Source of the DNA: Rhizobium sp. L43
Lineage (GTDB): Bacteria; Pseudomonadota; Alphaproteobacteria; Rhizobiales; Rhizobiaceae
NCBI RefSeq assembly: GCF_002531725.1
Contig: NZ_NWSQ01000019.1
Span: forward strand, 1-64,000
Reading direction: 5' to 3'
DNA: 64,000 nt
Part shown: positions 51,031 through 59,941 of the stretch, piece by piece
How the letters are laid out: the number at the start of each line of letters is the position of its first letter
How positions within the stretch are numbered: position 1 is the first letter of the stretch
The notes under the pieces: model-generated
What the model was told of the DNA's origin: nothing
Seen by the model: only the letters and a program-made list of their open reading frames with translations
Database searches by the model: none
Position numbers and translations under genes: made by a program

Positions 51031-51447
51031 GGATGGGGCGTGCTTCATCTGCAAGCATTCGGCGATCTATGGTTGATCGAGGCGAATGGTGGGGTGATGA
51101 AAGATAAGGCGCTGGACCAACGCATCGCGCGGTCGTTGCACCATGATCGGCGATGGAAGACGGGCGCTCTTTCATCGGCAACGCGCCGAAAGCGTTAGGA
51201 CGGTGGTTGTCGTCGAGACGTGGCTCGCCATCGTTCCCTGTAAGGAAATTGGAAAAAAGACTTTAACGGCACGGCCTATCGAAGGCCGGTTTGGACAGCA
51301 GGGGCATTGCTTGGCGGGAACTGTCATTATTCCAGGGATATCCAGTAAGGCGGGCGTCGTCACCGTTTCGGCGCAGGAGCAGCTTCCGGTCACGTCGACG
51401 GCTGAGCCGGCATTCTGACCCACCGCGCTCGATATTCCGACAGGATC
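51031..51447. other. Intergenic region before the YcaO gene
   Basis: About 417 bases. Two frames without strong starts run across it: a plus-strand frame ending at 51418 and a minus-strand frame (51172-51326) encoding a 50-residue sequence with CPCCPN. Neither has a good ribosome site, so I do not call a gene, but a RiPP precursor is not excluded. Confidence 0.4.
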
Positions 51448-52641
51448 ATGTCGCCGGGGGAAACTCTTTTCCGCGTCGAACCCTTTCTGACGCGGTTCGG
51501 CATTACCAGGGTGGCGCGACATACCGGATTGGACGACATCGGAATCCCTGTCTGGTGCGCCTATGCCCCAAATTCGCGGTCGATCGTGATTGCGCAGGGA
51601 AAGGGCCTGACCGATCTGGACGCTAAGATCTCCACGGTCATGGAAGCCCTCGAACGGGCGGTTGCCGGCGAGCCCGTCGTCAAGCGCGTCCACGGTTCCT
51701 CTTCTCACCTGCAGGCGATGGGCTGCGAGGTCGACAGGTTGAGCTGCCTGACTGCTGTCCACAAACCCGATCTCGGGCCTAATGACGAGACGGAATGGGT
51801 TGCCGGCGTCAATATCCTCAGCGGCGACGAGATCCACATTCCCTTCGAAGCGGTGGTGCTCGACCGGACGCGTGACGCGCGATACTGGATGTCGTCGGAT
51901 GGCCTGGCTTCGGGCAATAATGTCGAGGAGGCAATCTTTCATGGCGTCCTGGAGCGTATCGAGCGTGACGCGCATGTGCTGTGGCAGGTGGGCGGGGAAG
52001 CCGATCTTTATGCCGGCTGCGTCGATCCCCGCGGCTTTGAGGACAGCGCGCTTACCGGGCTGATCGACAAGATCGAAAGATCGGGATTGGCGCTCAAGCT
52101 GTTCGATATCACCAGCGACATCGGCATCCCCTGTTTCACCGCCATGCTCGGTCCCGGGGAGACTGTCCTGCGGGCCAGGGATCTCAACGGTGACAAGGAC
52201 ATCCGCCTCGTCGAGGTGACCGGTGGCAGCGGGGCGCATCCGTTTCCCGTGCGTGCGGCCATTCGGGCGGTGACGGAAGCCGTGCAATCCCGGCTGACCT
52301 ATATCAGCGGCGCCAGGGACGATATTTCGCCTGCAACTTTCTCAAGAACCCTCCCGCCGCTGATGCGGCGCGCCTTCGATGCGGTTGCCGCACCGCCTGC
52401 TGCCGATCCTTGCGGCGACGGCGCGGCAGGATATCGGCGACAGGATCTGGCGGACCTGCTGCAGCATGTGCTCGACGCTCTGCGCAACAAAGGGATCGCT
52501 TCGGTCATCGCAGTGCGCCTCAGCGAGGAGACGCTTCCCTTCAGCGTCGTCAAGGTCATTATCCCTGAGCTCGAAAATCCGGAGGGGGAGCGCGCCCGGC
52601 GATTTGGAGCAAGAGCGCTGGCCAAGGGGATGGGGTTTTGA
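51448..52641 (+). CDS. YcaO-family ATP-dependent cyclodehydratase/thioamide synthase
   Basis: A 397-residue YcaO protein. The ATP- and magnesium-binding motifs are intact: GKG....A..S..ME..ER (51-70, with E66 and E69), SGNNVEEAIFHGVLERIERD (155-174), and TEAVQSRLTYISGARDD (276-292). YcaO enzymes activate backbone amides with ATP to make azolines, amidines or thioamides; partnership with TfuA marks the thioamide group. It lacks the C-terminal PxPxP tail of azoline-forming members. AGGATC precedes the ATG. It is coupled to tfuA by an overlapping start. Confidence 0.9.
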   Translation: MSPGETLFRVEPFLTRFGITRVARHTGLDDIGIPVWCAYAPNSRSIVIAQGKGLTDLDAKISTVMEALERAVAGEPVVKRVHGSSSHLQAMGCEVDRLSCLTAVHKPDLGPNDETEWVAGVNILSGDEIHIPFEAVVLDRTRDARYWMSSDGLASGNNVEEAIFHGVLERIERDAHVLWQVGGEADLYAGCVDPRGFEDSALTGLIDKIERSGLALKLFDITSDIGIPCFTAMLGPGETVLRARDLNGDKDIRLVEVTGGSGAHPFPVRAAIRAVTEAVQSRLTYISGARDDISPATFSRTLPPLMRRAFDAVAAPPAADPCGDGAAGYRRQDLADLLQHVLDALRNKGIASVIAVRLSEETLPFSVVKVIIPELENPEGERARRFGARALAKGMGF

Positions 52642-53345
52642 AGGTCATTTTCGCAGGCCCCAGTCTTCCCGATGCGGCGTCGCTGGCCGGCGAAGCGATA
52701 CGCGTCCTGCCGCCTGCCATGCAAGGCGATGTCCTGGCTCAGCTGGAACAAGGCGCCAATGTCATCGGCTTGATCGACGGTGGTTTCGAATATGCCGCAC
52801 CGGTCTGGCATAAGGAAATTCTCCATGCGCTCTCGCTTGGCGTCGCCGTTTTCGGGGCAGCCAGCATGGGCGCCTTGCGGGCGGCCGAATGTCATCCGTT
52901 CGGGATGGTCGGGATCGGTCGCATTTTCGAGGACTATCGCACCGGTCGACTGATCGACGATGCCGCCGTCGCGCTCATGCACGCGCCGGCGGCACTCGGC
53001 AGCAAGCCGCTGACGATACCGCTCGTCAATGTCAGCGCCACCCTCGATGCGATGGAGGATCGCGGACTGCTGGCAGAGGGGTTGCGCCGGGAGCTCGAAG
53101 ATGCGGCAAGCGCGATGTTTTTCAAGAAGCGGACGTGGCGGGCGATCGTCGAGCAATGCCCTGACATAGAAGAGCCGGCCCGTTCGCAACTGCTGGCAGC
53201 ACTCGTCTCGAATTCCGTCGATCAAAAACGCATCGATGCGCTGGAATTGCTGAAGGCCGTGCAGGAGGCCCGCGACATCCGCTCCAACGCCGATCTGCCT
53301 TGGAAACTGCATGAAACCTCGTTCCGGACGCGACCTACGCTTTGA
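52638..53345 (+). CDS. tfuA: TfuA-like protein, partner of YcaO
   Basis: A 235-residue TfuA core protein. VIGLIDGGFE (42-51), VWHKEIL (56-62) and GAASMGALRAAE (73-84) are the family hallmarks. TfuA was first seen in trifolitoxin-producing R. leguminosarum and, with YcaO, is needed for thioamidation (for example of methyl-CoM reductase in methanogens), probably bringing the sulfur source. The start is TTG at 52638, overlapping the YcaO TGA by two bases, so the pair is translationally coupled. No sulfurtransferase or precursor peptide gene is recognised beside it. Confidence 0.88.
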   Translation: MKVIFAGPSLPDAASLAGEAIRVLPPAMQGDVLAQLEQGANVIGLIDGGFEYAAPVWHKEILHALSLGVAVFGAASMGALRAAECHPFGMVGIGRIFEDYRTGRLIDDAAVALMHAPAALGSKPLTIPLVNVSATLDAMEDRGLLAEGLRRELEDAASAMFFKKRTWRAIVEQCPDIEEPARSQLLAALVSNSVDQKRIDALELLKAVQEARDIRSNADLPWKLHETSFRTRPTL

Positions 53346-53446
53346 ATCAACGACGGCAATGTCACCGGGAGTTGTGTCACGCTTTTTTCACGGGCTCGAT
53401 CTCGTCTGCGCGCGTATCATTTCCTCATTGATGGGGAGAAATGGGC

Positions 53447-53695
53447 ATGGGCGTGCCATTGGTTGCCAAGATAAATGCAGACCGCGGGGCGGAAGACGGT
53501 CTGGACGAACTCATCGCGCTGGCGCGGATGATCGCCTATGCGCGACATGTCGCTCAAGATGTCAAACTGGAGTTCGCGACGAATTGCCTCGATCTGGCGC
53601 TCGAGGCCGTGAAGCAAGAGGTGGGGGAGGGTTTGACCAGAGAACTGGGCGAATTGAGTTCTCCGGTGCCGCAAGTGAGTGTGAGAAGTCATTAG
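53447..53695 (+). CDS. Small helical protein, hypothetical
   Basis: An 82-residue soluble protein, mostly amphipathic helices (LDELIALARMIAYARHVAQD, LEFATNCLDLALEAVKQEV). The start at 53447 has GGGGAGAA 6 bases before it; an ATG at 53441 is too close. It lies 101 bases after tfuA in the same direction and ahead of two hairpins. One cysteine, no known motif. It could be an accessory of the YcaO-TfuA pair or independent. Confidence 0.6.
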   Translation: MGVPLVAKINADRGAEDGLDELIALARMIAYARHVAQDVKLEFATNCLDLALEAVKQEVGEGLTRELGELSSPVPQVSVRSH

Positions 53696-53700
53696 TACGG

Positions 53701-53718
53701 CGCGTCCGAGCGGACGCG
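53701..53718 (+). terminator. First hairpin after the small helical protein
   Basis: CGCGTCCG (53701-53708) and CGGACGCG (53711-53718) form a perfect 8-bp stem with a 2-base centre just after the stop. There is no T-run; it is likely an auxiliary to the following terminator. Confidence 0.5.
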
Positions 53719-53752
53719 ACGAGAACACTCCGGCGGCCTCAAACCCGCGCAT

Positions 53753-53790
53753 AGCCCCGAAAATCAGCTTCGATTTTCGGGGCTGTTGCG
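53753..53790 (+). terminator. Rho-independent terminator
   Basis: AGCCCCGAAAATC (53753-53765) pairs perfectly with GATTTTCGGGGCT (53772-53784), followed by GTTG. The strong stem probably ends the transcript of the YcaO-TfuA region. Confidence 0.8.
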
Positions 53791-54113
53791 TGCGCTTATG
53801 CGGACCGGGCAGTTAGTCAAGCCGAGGCCGCTTGTTTTCATCGCCTGAAGTAACGGGCAGAAACGGAAGCCCCGTGTGTGCCCATGCTTCGGCGCTTCAT
53901 TCTCGGATTGGCGCGATTTTTAGGTTAAGCAAGTCCGGCTCAGTGCCGACTGCTGGGCGCCTGTCAGAAGCAGTTCGACATTCCACTCATGGACGGTTTC
54001 GAAGCGAGCGGTAAACGGTCTCGCGGACGTTGCCGCCGGGCAGGGAAGCGTCGGCGATTTTGCGTTTCGCATAGCTTCTGGATGATCGGCCGATCGATGG
54101 CCGATCGCTGATC

Positions 54114-54320
54114 TCAGTGGGTCAAATTGCGCTTCTGGGCCAGCAGTAAAATGTAGTCGTCGGCAATGTCTGCGATGGCCATTGCGACTTCTGCCGGATC
54201 GCATCCCTCGACCTTGGTATTTGCAATGAACTGATAGACCGCCTTCTCGATCTGCTTCCGGCAGATCATCACGCGCTCATCATAACCAAATTCCGGAATC
54301 TGCGATGCTAGATCACTCAT
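54114..54320 (-). CDS. Small acidic protein, hypothetical
   Basis: A 68-residue protein of helices: SQIPEFGYDERVMICRKQIE and EVAMAIADIADDYILLLAQ. It has two cysteines. ATG 54320 is chosen because GGGAG lies about 9 bases before it; upstream in-frame starts have none. No family recognised. It stands alone facing the YcaO region. Confidence 0.6.
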   Translation of the reverse strand: MSDLASQIPEFGYDERVMICRKQIEKAVYQFIANTKVEGCDPAEVAMAIADIADDYILLLAQKRNLTH

Positions 54321-55758
54321 CAGATCGGCTCCCTCACTACTTACAGTGACCATGACACAAATTATAAGTTGAGCAAGCAAATGCTTTATGAAGGGTTAAT
54401 TCGCTGAAGGAGTGCGACCATTTCGACACAGGTAGGCGCCTGGGACATGCCTTCAGGCGTGTTGAAACGGAACTGTGCCAGCTTGCCGCGCATACCGGTT
54501 GTTTCGTATCGGGAGGCTCGCGAAAGAAGGCGGCGCATGCCTGCGCCTCGGGCTTTTCAGTCGGAGGGTGCAAGACCGGATACCGGGTTGAAACGGCAGA
54601 CCGGATGCAGCCGGTTGAAGCGGTTGGCCGAGGTCGCAGCGAGTAGGGAATCCGGAGATCTATCAATATATTACGGCTGGAACATTTCCTCCGCCGGCGG
54701 CGCGCTGTTGAATTGCATGCAGGCTTCTTGATGCATGAACATCCGGGGATCGCTGGGTCATTGGTTGAGACGACCTCACCAATGAGGCGGGTGGCTGAGA
54801 AGCCAAGGCGGCAATGGTTCCGTGTAGATTTTCTGCTCCCGCCCGGAAGGTAAATCCGATGGTTGTCGGAATGACTGTATAGAATAACACGCGGCCCATA
54901 TGCAGGTATATTGATTAAAAATTTATCAAAAGGTAAATTAATGAAATTCAGACAATGGTTGTATTTAAATATCAATTATAACATGACTGCAATTTTCTGA
55001 CTATTAATCGCGAAATGCATTTTTCCCGAAGAAAGCGGTGATAGTTGCGAATATCTACCGGATAATAATATCGAGTTCATGACGATTTCTTGTTTTCCGC
55101 AATTTCATTGCGGATCCACCTGCATTCAGGGAACAGTTGAATTGGTGGTCGAGATATCGAGCCGGAAGAACCGGCGCTGCAATCCTCATTTGCCGAGGAC
55201 GTCGGCTTTTTCGTCAAGCCAATCCGGCAATCGCATTTGCGGCAATCTGTTATAAACAAGGTTGAGGACCCGCCGGGGTGGTGACGGGTCCTCCGGTAGG
55301 AATGCTTGCACAGTGCGCAGGTATGCTTATAGTAAAAAATAGGATTGTCACAGATCATTATTGGGTGGTTATTTCTTGTTGTGAGCCAACCTGCTTTTCT
55401 ACTGATTGATATTCTATTCCAATAGAGCTTTTTGTCATCAAAAATATCCAGGCCTTTACTGCATCACTAAGATTGCCGAGTGCAACACGCTGCGCCACGG
55501 TATAGCCGGCAGGCATCAAGCCTCCTGCGATGAGACCGCCGTCGAACATTCGCCACACCGATCGATCTCCGACAAGCGTCGCAACAATGCTTTCGATCTA
55601 AACCGGGACCAACCGCCTACCAATGGGAGAAGCGGGTCCTACGAACAGCTGCTGGCTAGAAATACCTTTGTCGAATAACCAACACTCCAGTTATTGACAC
55701 TCAAGCCTGCGTCTTGGTGTATCTTATTTGCGATGGTGGAGACTTCGGAGTTGAGAGC
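54321..55758. other. 1.4-kb gene-poor region
   Basis: No gene is supported over about 1,440 bases, rare in this dense window. From about 54890 it is AT-rich. A 9-bp hairpin GAGGACCCG/CGGGTCCTC lies at 55264-55293. Frames on the minus strand over 54386-54538 look weakly like a decayed coding end. It separates the conserved genes from the second polysaccharide locus and may be an insertion boundary. Confidence 0.5.
55264..55293. terminator. Isolated hairpin in the gene-poor region
   Basis: GAGGACCCG (55264-55272) pairs with CGGGTCCTC (55285-55293). Not followed by a clear T-run on either strand, though the minus strand reads AACCTTGTTT. No adjoining gene explains it. Confidence 0.4.
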
Positions 55759-56808
55759 TTGAAGAAATCGGCAGGAAGTGACGTAACTGTTGCTGTTGTA
55801 ATCCCGGCCTATAACGCGGAACGAACTCTGGCTGAAACAATCAGCAGCGTTCGCAATCAAACACATCATGCGCTCGATATCATCGTCGTGGACGACGGTT
55901 CTAAGGACCACACCCTGGCTATTGCGCAAGCAATCGCTAAAATAGATCCGCGCGTGCGAGTATTAAAGCAAAGAAATTCCGGCGTCGCTGCTGCTCGAAA
56001 TGCGGGTTGGCGCTCGACCCCTGCCGACCTGGTGGCATTCCTAGATGCTGATGACCTTTGGTCACCTGATAAAATTGAGCGACAATTGGCGGCATTGGAG
56101 ACAGGCGGCCCACAAGTCGGGCTGGTCTATACCTGGTATGCGATGATTGACCACAAGAATTGCATCATTTACCGAAGCAATGAGATTTCCGTCGAGGGAG
56201 ATGTGCTCGACGAAGTACTTGCCAAAAACTTCATTGGAAATGGAAGCTCGCCACTCGTACGGCGGAATGTCCTCGACGCGACGGGAGGATTTGACTCCTC
56301 ACTCCAACAGCGCGACGCGCAGGGATGTGAAGATCTCCTCTTCTACTGCCTGGCCGCTGAACTCTCGCATTTTGTAGTGGTGCCGGATCATCTTGTCGGC
56401 TATCGCCAAACCCCCGACAACATGTCAGCCAACCTGACGCGAATGCTTCGGTCCTGGATTCTGGTCGCGGATGAAATGCTAAAGAGACACCCGGAAAAGG
56501 GTTTTGCAATCCGGGCCGGCCTACGCGGCTGTGGCCGGTGGCTCGCCCAGAGGGCGGTTGAACAAGGCCGATACCGCGCGCTCATCGGACTTGTGGCTAC
56601 CATGTCGCGACATGACATGCCAATTGCCGCCAAGATGCTTGCGGTCGATGCGAGATCAAAGGCAATGACGAGCCTCAAAAGAAGGGCCCGATCATGGCTG
56701 AAGCAGGAACCTTATTTCTCTCCAAATCCCAATCATCGCTTTGCTCTAGGAACAAAGTACGATGCGGGTTGGACGGTGGAAACCCCCATTCTTGTCTCAG
56801 CCAAATAG
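55759..56808 (+). CDS. GT2 glycosyltransferase
   Basis: A GT-A enzyme of about 349 residues. VAVVIPAYNAERTLAET (about residues 10-26) opens the domain, IIVVDDGSKDHTLA is the UDP-binding part, and FLDADDLWSPDKIE holds the DxD. A C-terminal helical tail follows the catalytic domain. The TTG at 55759 is chosen because GGAG lies about 8 bases before it; GTG at 55714 is an alternative. The DNA is slightly poorer in GC than in the conserved genes. Its 3' end overlaps the convergent fusion gene by 12 bases. Confidence 0.82.
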   Translation: MKKSAGSDVTVAVVIPAYNAERTLAETISSVRNQTHHALDIIVVDDGSKDHTLAIAQAIAKIDPRVRVLKQRNSGVAAARNAGWRSTPADLVAFLDADDLWSPDKIERQLAALETGGPQVGLVYTWYAMIDHKNCIIYRSNEISVEGDVLDEVLAKNFIGNGSSPLVRRNVLDATGGFDSSLQQRDAQGCEDLLFYCLAAELSHFVVVPDHLVGYRQTPDNMSANLTRMLRSWILVADEMLKRHPEKGFAIRAGLRGCGRWLAQRAVEQGRYRALIGLVATMSRHDMPIAAKMLAVDARSKAMTSLKRRARSWLKQEPYFSPNPNHRFALGTKYDAGWTVETPILVSAK

Positions 56809-59800
56809 CAGATTTGCGAACTCTGACTGGGTGATCCCGCGAAAAACCTCCTGTCTTTTCAATGCGAGCGTATCGGCATCCGCCCGCACCGTGCCACCGA
56901 CGCAGCTTAAGCCGATCCGGTAACCACACTGTTCGGCTATGTCCCGGATAGCGGGGTCGAAGTCGCCGTACGGATATGCGACCGCCAGCACTTCTCGACC
57001 AAGGCATTTTTCAAGCATAGCTTTGGAGCCAGCAAGCTCTCGCAATAGGCTCTCCGGTGCCAGGGCAGATAAACGCACGTGCCGGACACCGTGGGCGCCC
57101 AGCGTCACGTCGCTGTTCGCGACTGCCGCAAGTTCCTCCCAAGTTAGCAGTGGAGCCGGCGATCCATAGGCCGAATCCCATATTGCAGAGCCGCCGACCC
57201 TATCGGTTGGGACAAAGAGTGAGGATGGGAAGCCGTATCGATGGAGCAGTGGGAGGGCATGAGTCATGAAATCGCGTGTAGCGTCGTCGAAGGTCAGAAC
57301 TAATGTCTTTTCGGGCGGTTTGGCACCTTCATCGAAACAGGCAAGCAGCCGATCCAAAGTCATCCCGCGCCATCCGGCGTCGCGCAGGAAGGCCAGTTGC
57401 ATTTCGAAAGCCTCCGGAGACTGGCGGTATCGAGCAAGCTGTTCAGCGCCGTCGTCCGAAACCTGATGATACATCAAGATCGGGACATCGTTCCAGTCGG
57501 CGGCCGCTTCCACAACTTGCCCCCCTCTCCAACGTACTTGACCGGCGACCTGAAGAGGCAAAGGCTGCGCGGTGTTTACTTCCACGCGTGTCGGCTCAAG
57601 GAAGCCCCCGTGCTCCACCTTCTCGAACCTTTGGATTCTATAGAGCGGACTCTTGGCTTCGACCGAGAGAGCTAAATCCGGATGCCGGTCAAACATCTCA
57701 CCTATGCCGACCGCACCGAATTCATGCGGCCACCCAAATCCTGTCTCATGCGGCATATCAATCAGGAGGTTGGCGTGGGCAGTAACGAACCAACCACCGG
57801 TGCGAAGACTGCCGGCAATCTTATCGACTATCTGCTGGAGTTTTTCTCTGTTCTCGAAATAGTACAGAACTTCACTGCAGACGATGAGATCGTAAGGCCC
57901 TTCTAGCTCGTCGCTCAAAAGATCCAACTGCCGATAGGCTACCGCGGAATCGTGGTCCTGAAGCGAGGCCGCGCGAGCGACTGCCGACGCCGAAATGTCG
58001 GTCGCCAGCAGGTTGTCGACGCGGGAGGCCAACATCCGTGTAAAGGTTCCTTCCGCGCAGGCCAGCTCAAGGCCGTTTGAAAAGCGCCGATCGTCCAACA
58101 ACGCGAGTGTTTGAAGATATTTCACAGTCTCATAGTTGTTTTGGTAGTCCCAAGGGTCGACCTGGGAAAACAGCTCCTCCCAGTACGCCTCCGTATCGTA
58201 TCTCGGCACCTCATCGCCCACTGGGCCGGTTTTTTTCGACGGCGTCTCCTTGGACATCCGCGTTGCGGCTGCAACCGCCCGCAGGCTTTCCTCTTCAACG
58301 ATTCGATCGAATTCGGCGCGCCCGGCATGCGCCGTACCTGATATCGGGTCGACAGGTCTTGGTGTCGGCTCCTCCTTGCTCCACCAACCCGTTCCTGTCT
58401 TAGCTTCGGCCCAATATGATATTTTCGCCATGAGCTTCAGCACCTGTTGAGCTACTCCGCTGTAGCTTGGCGCTGCCGTGCTGGCGGAGGCGGCGCGCCC
58501 GTCATCCTGATCAGGAAGATTGACGAGGCCATCTTCTGCCAAAACCGCTGTTGGGTGATCGTCGAACTCCGGGCCGAACACCGTCCTGAGTCGACTTCGT
58601 ATGGCATCCGCTTCGATTGCTCCGAAGACCACAAACTCCAGTTGCCCCAGCAGCGTCGAACCTCGCCAGATGCAACAGCGCAACCGCTCAATGCCGGGCA
58701 GGATAAGGTCGACGATAGGTCGATCCAAATCAATTGGCTGTATCCTTGTTGTTCCGATCGTGGCGGGCACGTTGGTCGGCAGCTGGTCAGCGACCTTTCG
58801 CTCCAGTGAACGAACCAACAGGGAACCAAAAGCTTCTTGGGGACCATGCCGATTAAGCCAAGCCTCCAGCTCCGGAAGCTTGCCCTGGATCTTCGACCAG
58901 AGTCCGGGCCAAATCGGCTCGTCGGGGAAGGCGCCGACCACAATCCCGTCCATGATTATTGCGCTGAGCGCGTAGGCATCGGCGTCAGGTGGGATAGGCT
59001 CTGCCACCCGGTCAAGCAGTTCGCCAGGATTGTCGCCCTGACCTATTGAGGCGCCGACAAGCCAGATTGCGAGATACCAGCACGCCGTTCCCAACGCAGC
59101 TTTTGTTATTCCCTGGGCGAGCGCCGGCACCGGATGGGCGATGCGCGGATCGGAATGGTGGCCGCGCCGGATCACCTTAAGACCAAAATCGAGATGCCTA
59201 ACCCTGTTTGACGACAGCGAACCGGCCTCTACGCTAACGTCAGCCATCAGGCCTTCGACCGGCGCAAATTCGGCGCCAGTTCGAGCCAGGCGCTGCCACA
59301 GGTCCCAGTCCTCGCACATTGTCATCTCTGGATCGAAGCCGCCGAGTTCTGCTAGCCGGGACCGGCGAAGCAAGGCGGCGTGGATCGCGAAGGGGCAATA
59401 GCGCGCTGTTTCAGCAAACGGATTGTCCATTTTCACTGCGGGGTGAGACTGCCACCAGGGAGCACCATCTTTCAGGCGGCGCCAACCGCAATGCAGAATG
59501 TCGGCCTGTGGCAAAGTTCGTGTGTGATTCAGCATGATTTCGAGATGGAAGGGTGCCAGCGCGTCGTCTGAGTCGAGAAAGACGACCCAATCGCCTTTCG
59601 CCTGTGCCAGGCCCGCATTGCGAGCAGCTGACACGCCGCTCTGCTCCTGCCGCAGCACATGGAAGCGCGTATCCCGAGCCGCGAAACGGTCCGCGATCTC
59701 AGCGGTCTGATCGGTTGAACCGTCATCAATGATGAAGCATTCCCAGTCAGCATGAGTTTGCGCTATCAGGCTCTCCAACGTCGAGGAAAGTGTTGTTTCC

Positions 59801-59838
59801 GCTCCATGCGCCGGTGTAATAATGGAAACCATCGGCAT
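56797..59838 (-). CDS. Trifunctional GT2 / SAM methyltransferase / polysaccharide deacetylase fusion
   Basis: A 1013-residue protein. Residues 1-230 are a GT2 domain (VSIITPAHGAETTL, DDGSTDQ, FLDSDDA at 87-93), and a less clear region follows up to about 540. About 543-740 is a class I methyltransferase of the NodS type (LELACAEGTF at 591-600, DYQNNYE upstream). About 784-1013 is a NodB-like carbohydrate esterase 4 domain: LTFDD (848-852), AHGVRH with H916 and H920, and YPYGDFD. It probably makes, methylates and deacetylates (N-acetyl) one sugar of a surface glycan. Transcribed away from the wzm gene. Confidence 0.9.
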   Translation of the reverse strand: MPMVSIITPAHGAETTLSSTLESLIAQTHADWECFIIDDGSTDQTAEIADRFAARDTRFHVLRQEQSGVSAARNAGLAQAKGDWVVFLDSDDALAPFHLEIMLNHTRTLPQADILHCGWRRLKDGAPWWQSHPAVKMDNPFAETARYCPFAIHAALLRRSRLAELGGFDPEMTMCEDWDLWQRLARTGAEFAPVEGLMADVSVEAGSLSSNRVRHLDFGLKVIRRGHHSDPRIAHPVPALAQGITKAALGTACWYLAIWLVGASIGQGDNPGELLDRVAEPIPPDADAYALSAIIMDGIVVGAFPDEPIWPGLWSKIQGKLPELEAWLNRHGPQEAFGSLLVRSLERKVADQLPTNVPATIGTTRIQPIDLDRPIVDLILPGIERLRCCIWRGSTLLGQLEFVVFGAIEADAIRSRLRTVFGPEFDDHPTAVLAEDGLVNLPDQDDGRAASASTAAPSYSGVAQQVLKLMAKISYWAEAKTGTGWWSKEEPTPRPVDPISGTAHAGRAEFDRIVEEESLRAVAAATRMSKETPSKKTGPVGDEVPRYDTEAYWEELFSQVDPWDYQNNYETVKYLQTLALLDDRRFSNGLELACAEGTFTRMLASRVDNLLATDISASAVARAASLQDHDSAVAYRQLDLLSDELEGPYDLIVCSEVLYYFENREKLQQIVDKIAGSLRTGGWFVTAHANLLIDMPHETGFGWPHEFGAVGIGEMFDRHPDLALSVEAKSPLYRIQRFEKVEHGGFLEPTRVEVNTAQPLPLQVAGQVRWRGGQVVEAAADWNDVPILMYHQVSDDGAEQLARYRQSPEAFEMQLAFLRDAGWRGMTLDRLLACFDEGAKPPEKTLVLTFDDATRDFMTHALPLLHRYGFPSSLFVPTDRVGGSAIWDSAYGSPAPLLTWEELAAVANSDVTLGAHGVRHVRLSALAPESLLRELAGSKAMLEKCLGREVLAVAYPYGDFDPAIRDIAEQCGYRIGLSCVGGTVRADADTLALKRQEVFRGITQSEFANLLFG

Positions 59839-59941
59839 AATTATTGCTTCCTGCGACAGAGATCACGCTACCGTGTCGAGTATGATGATCTTTACTACTT
59901 TGGGGCAAGGTGTATTTAACCGGTGGCAAAAGTGAGCCGAA

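Larger units (their letters stand above)
53696..54113. other. Intergenic region with two hairpins
   Basis: Apart from the hairpins at 53701-53718 and 53753-53790, the about 320 bases to the convergent small gene hold no supported gene. Confidence 0.6.

Noticed and set aside
51172..52287. A 371-codon minus-strand frame
   Set aside because: Mostly antisense of the YcaO gene; only its last part before 51447 is considered, as a weak precursor candidate.
54386..54538. A minus-strand 50-codon frame ending CVEMVALLQRINPS
   Set aside because: Looks slightly coding but has no ribosome site and no family; kept only as a possible gene remnant.
54337..54975. A 212-codon minus-strand frame
   Set aside because: Unlikely composition and no motif; the region is AT-rich and gene-poor.
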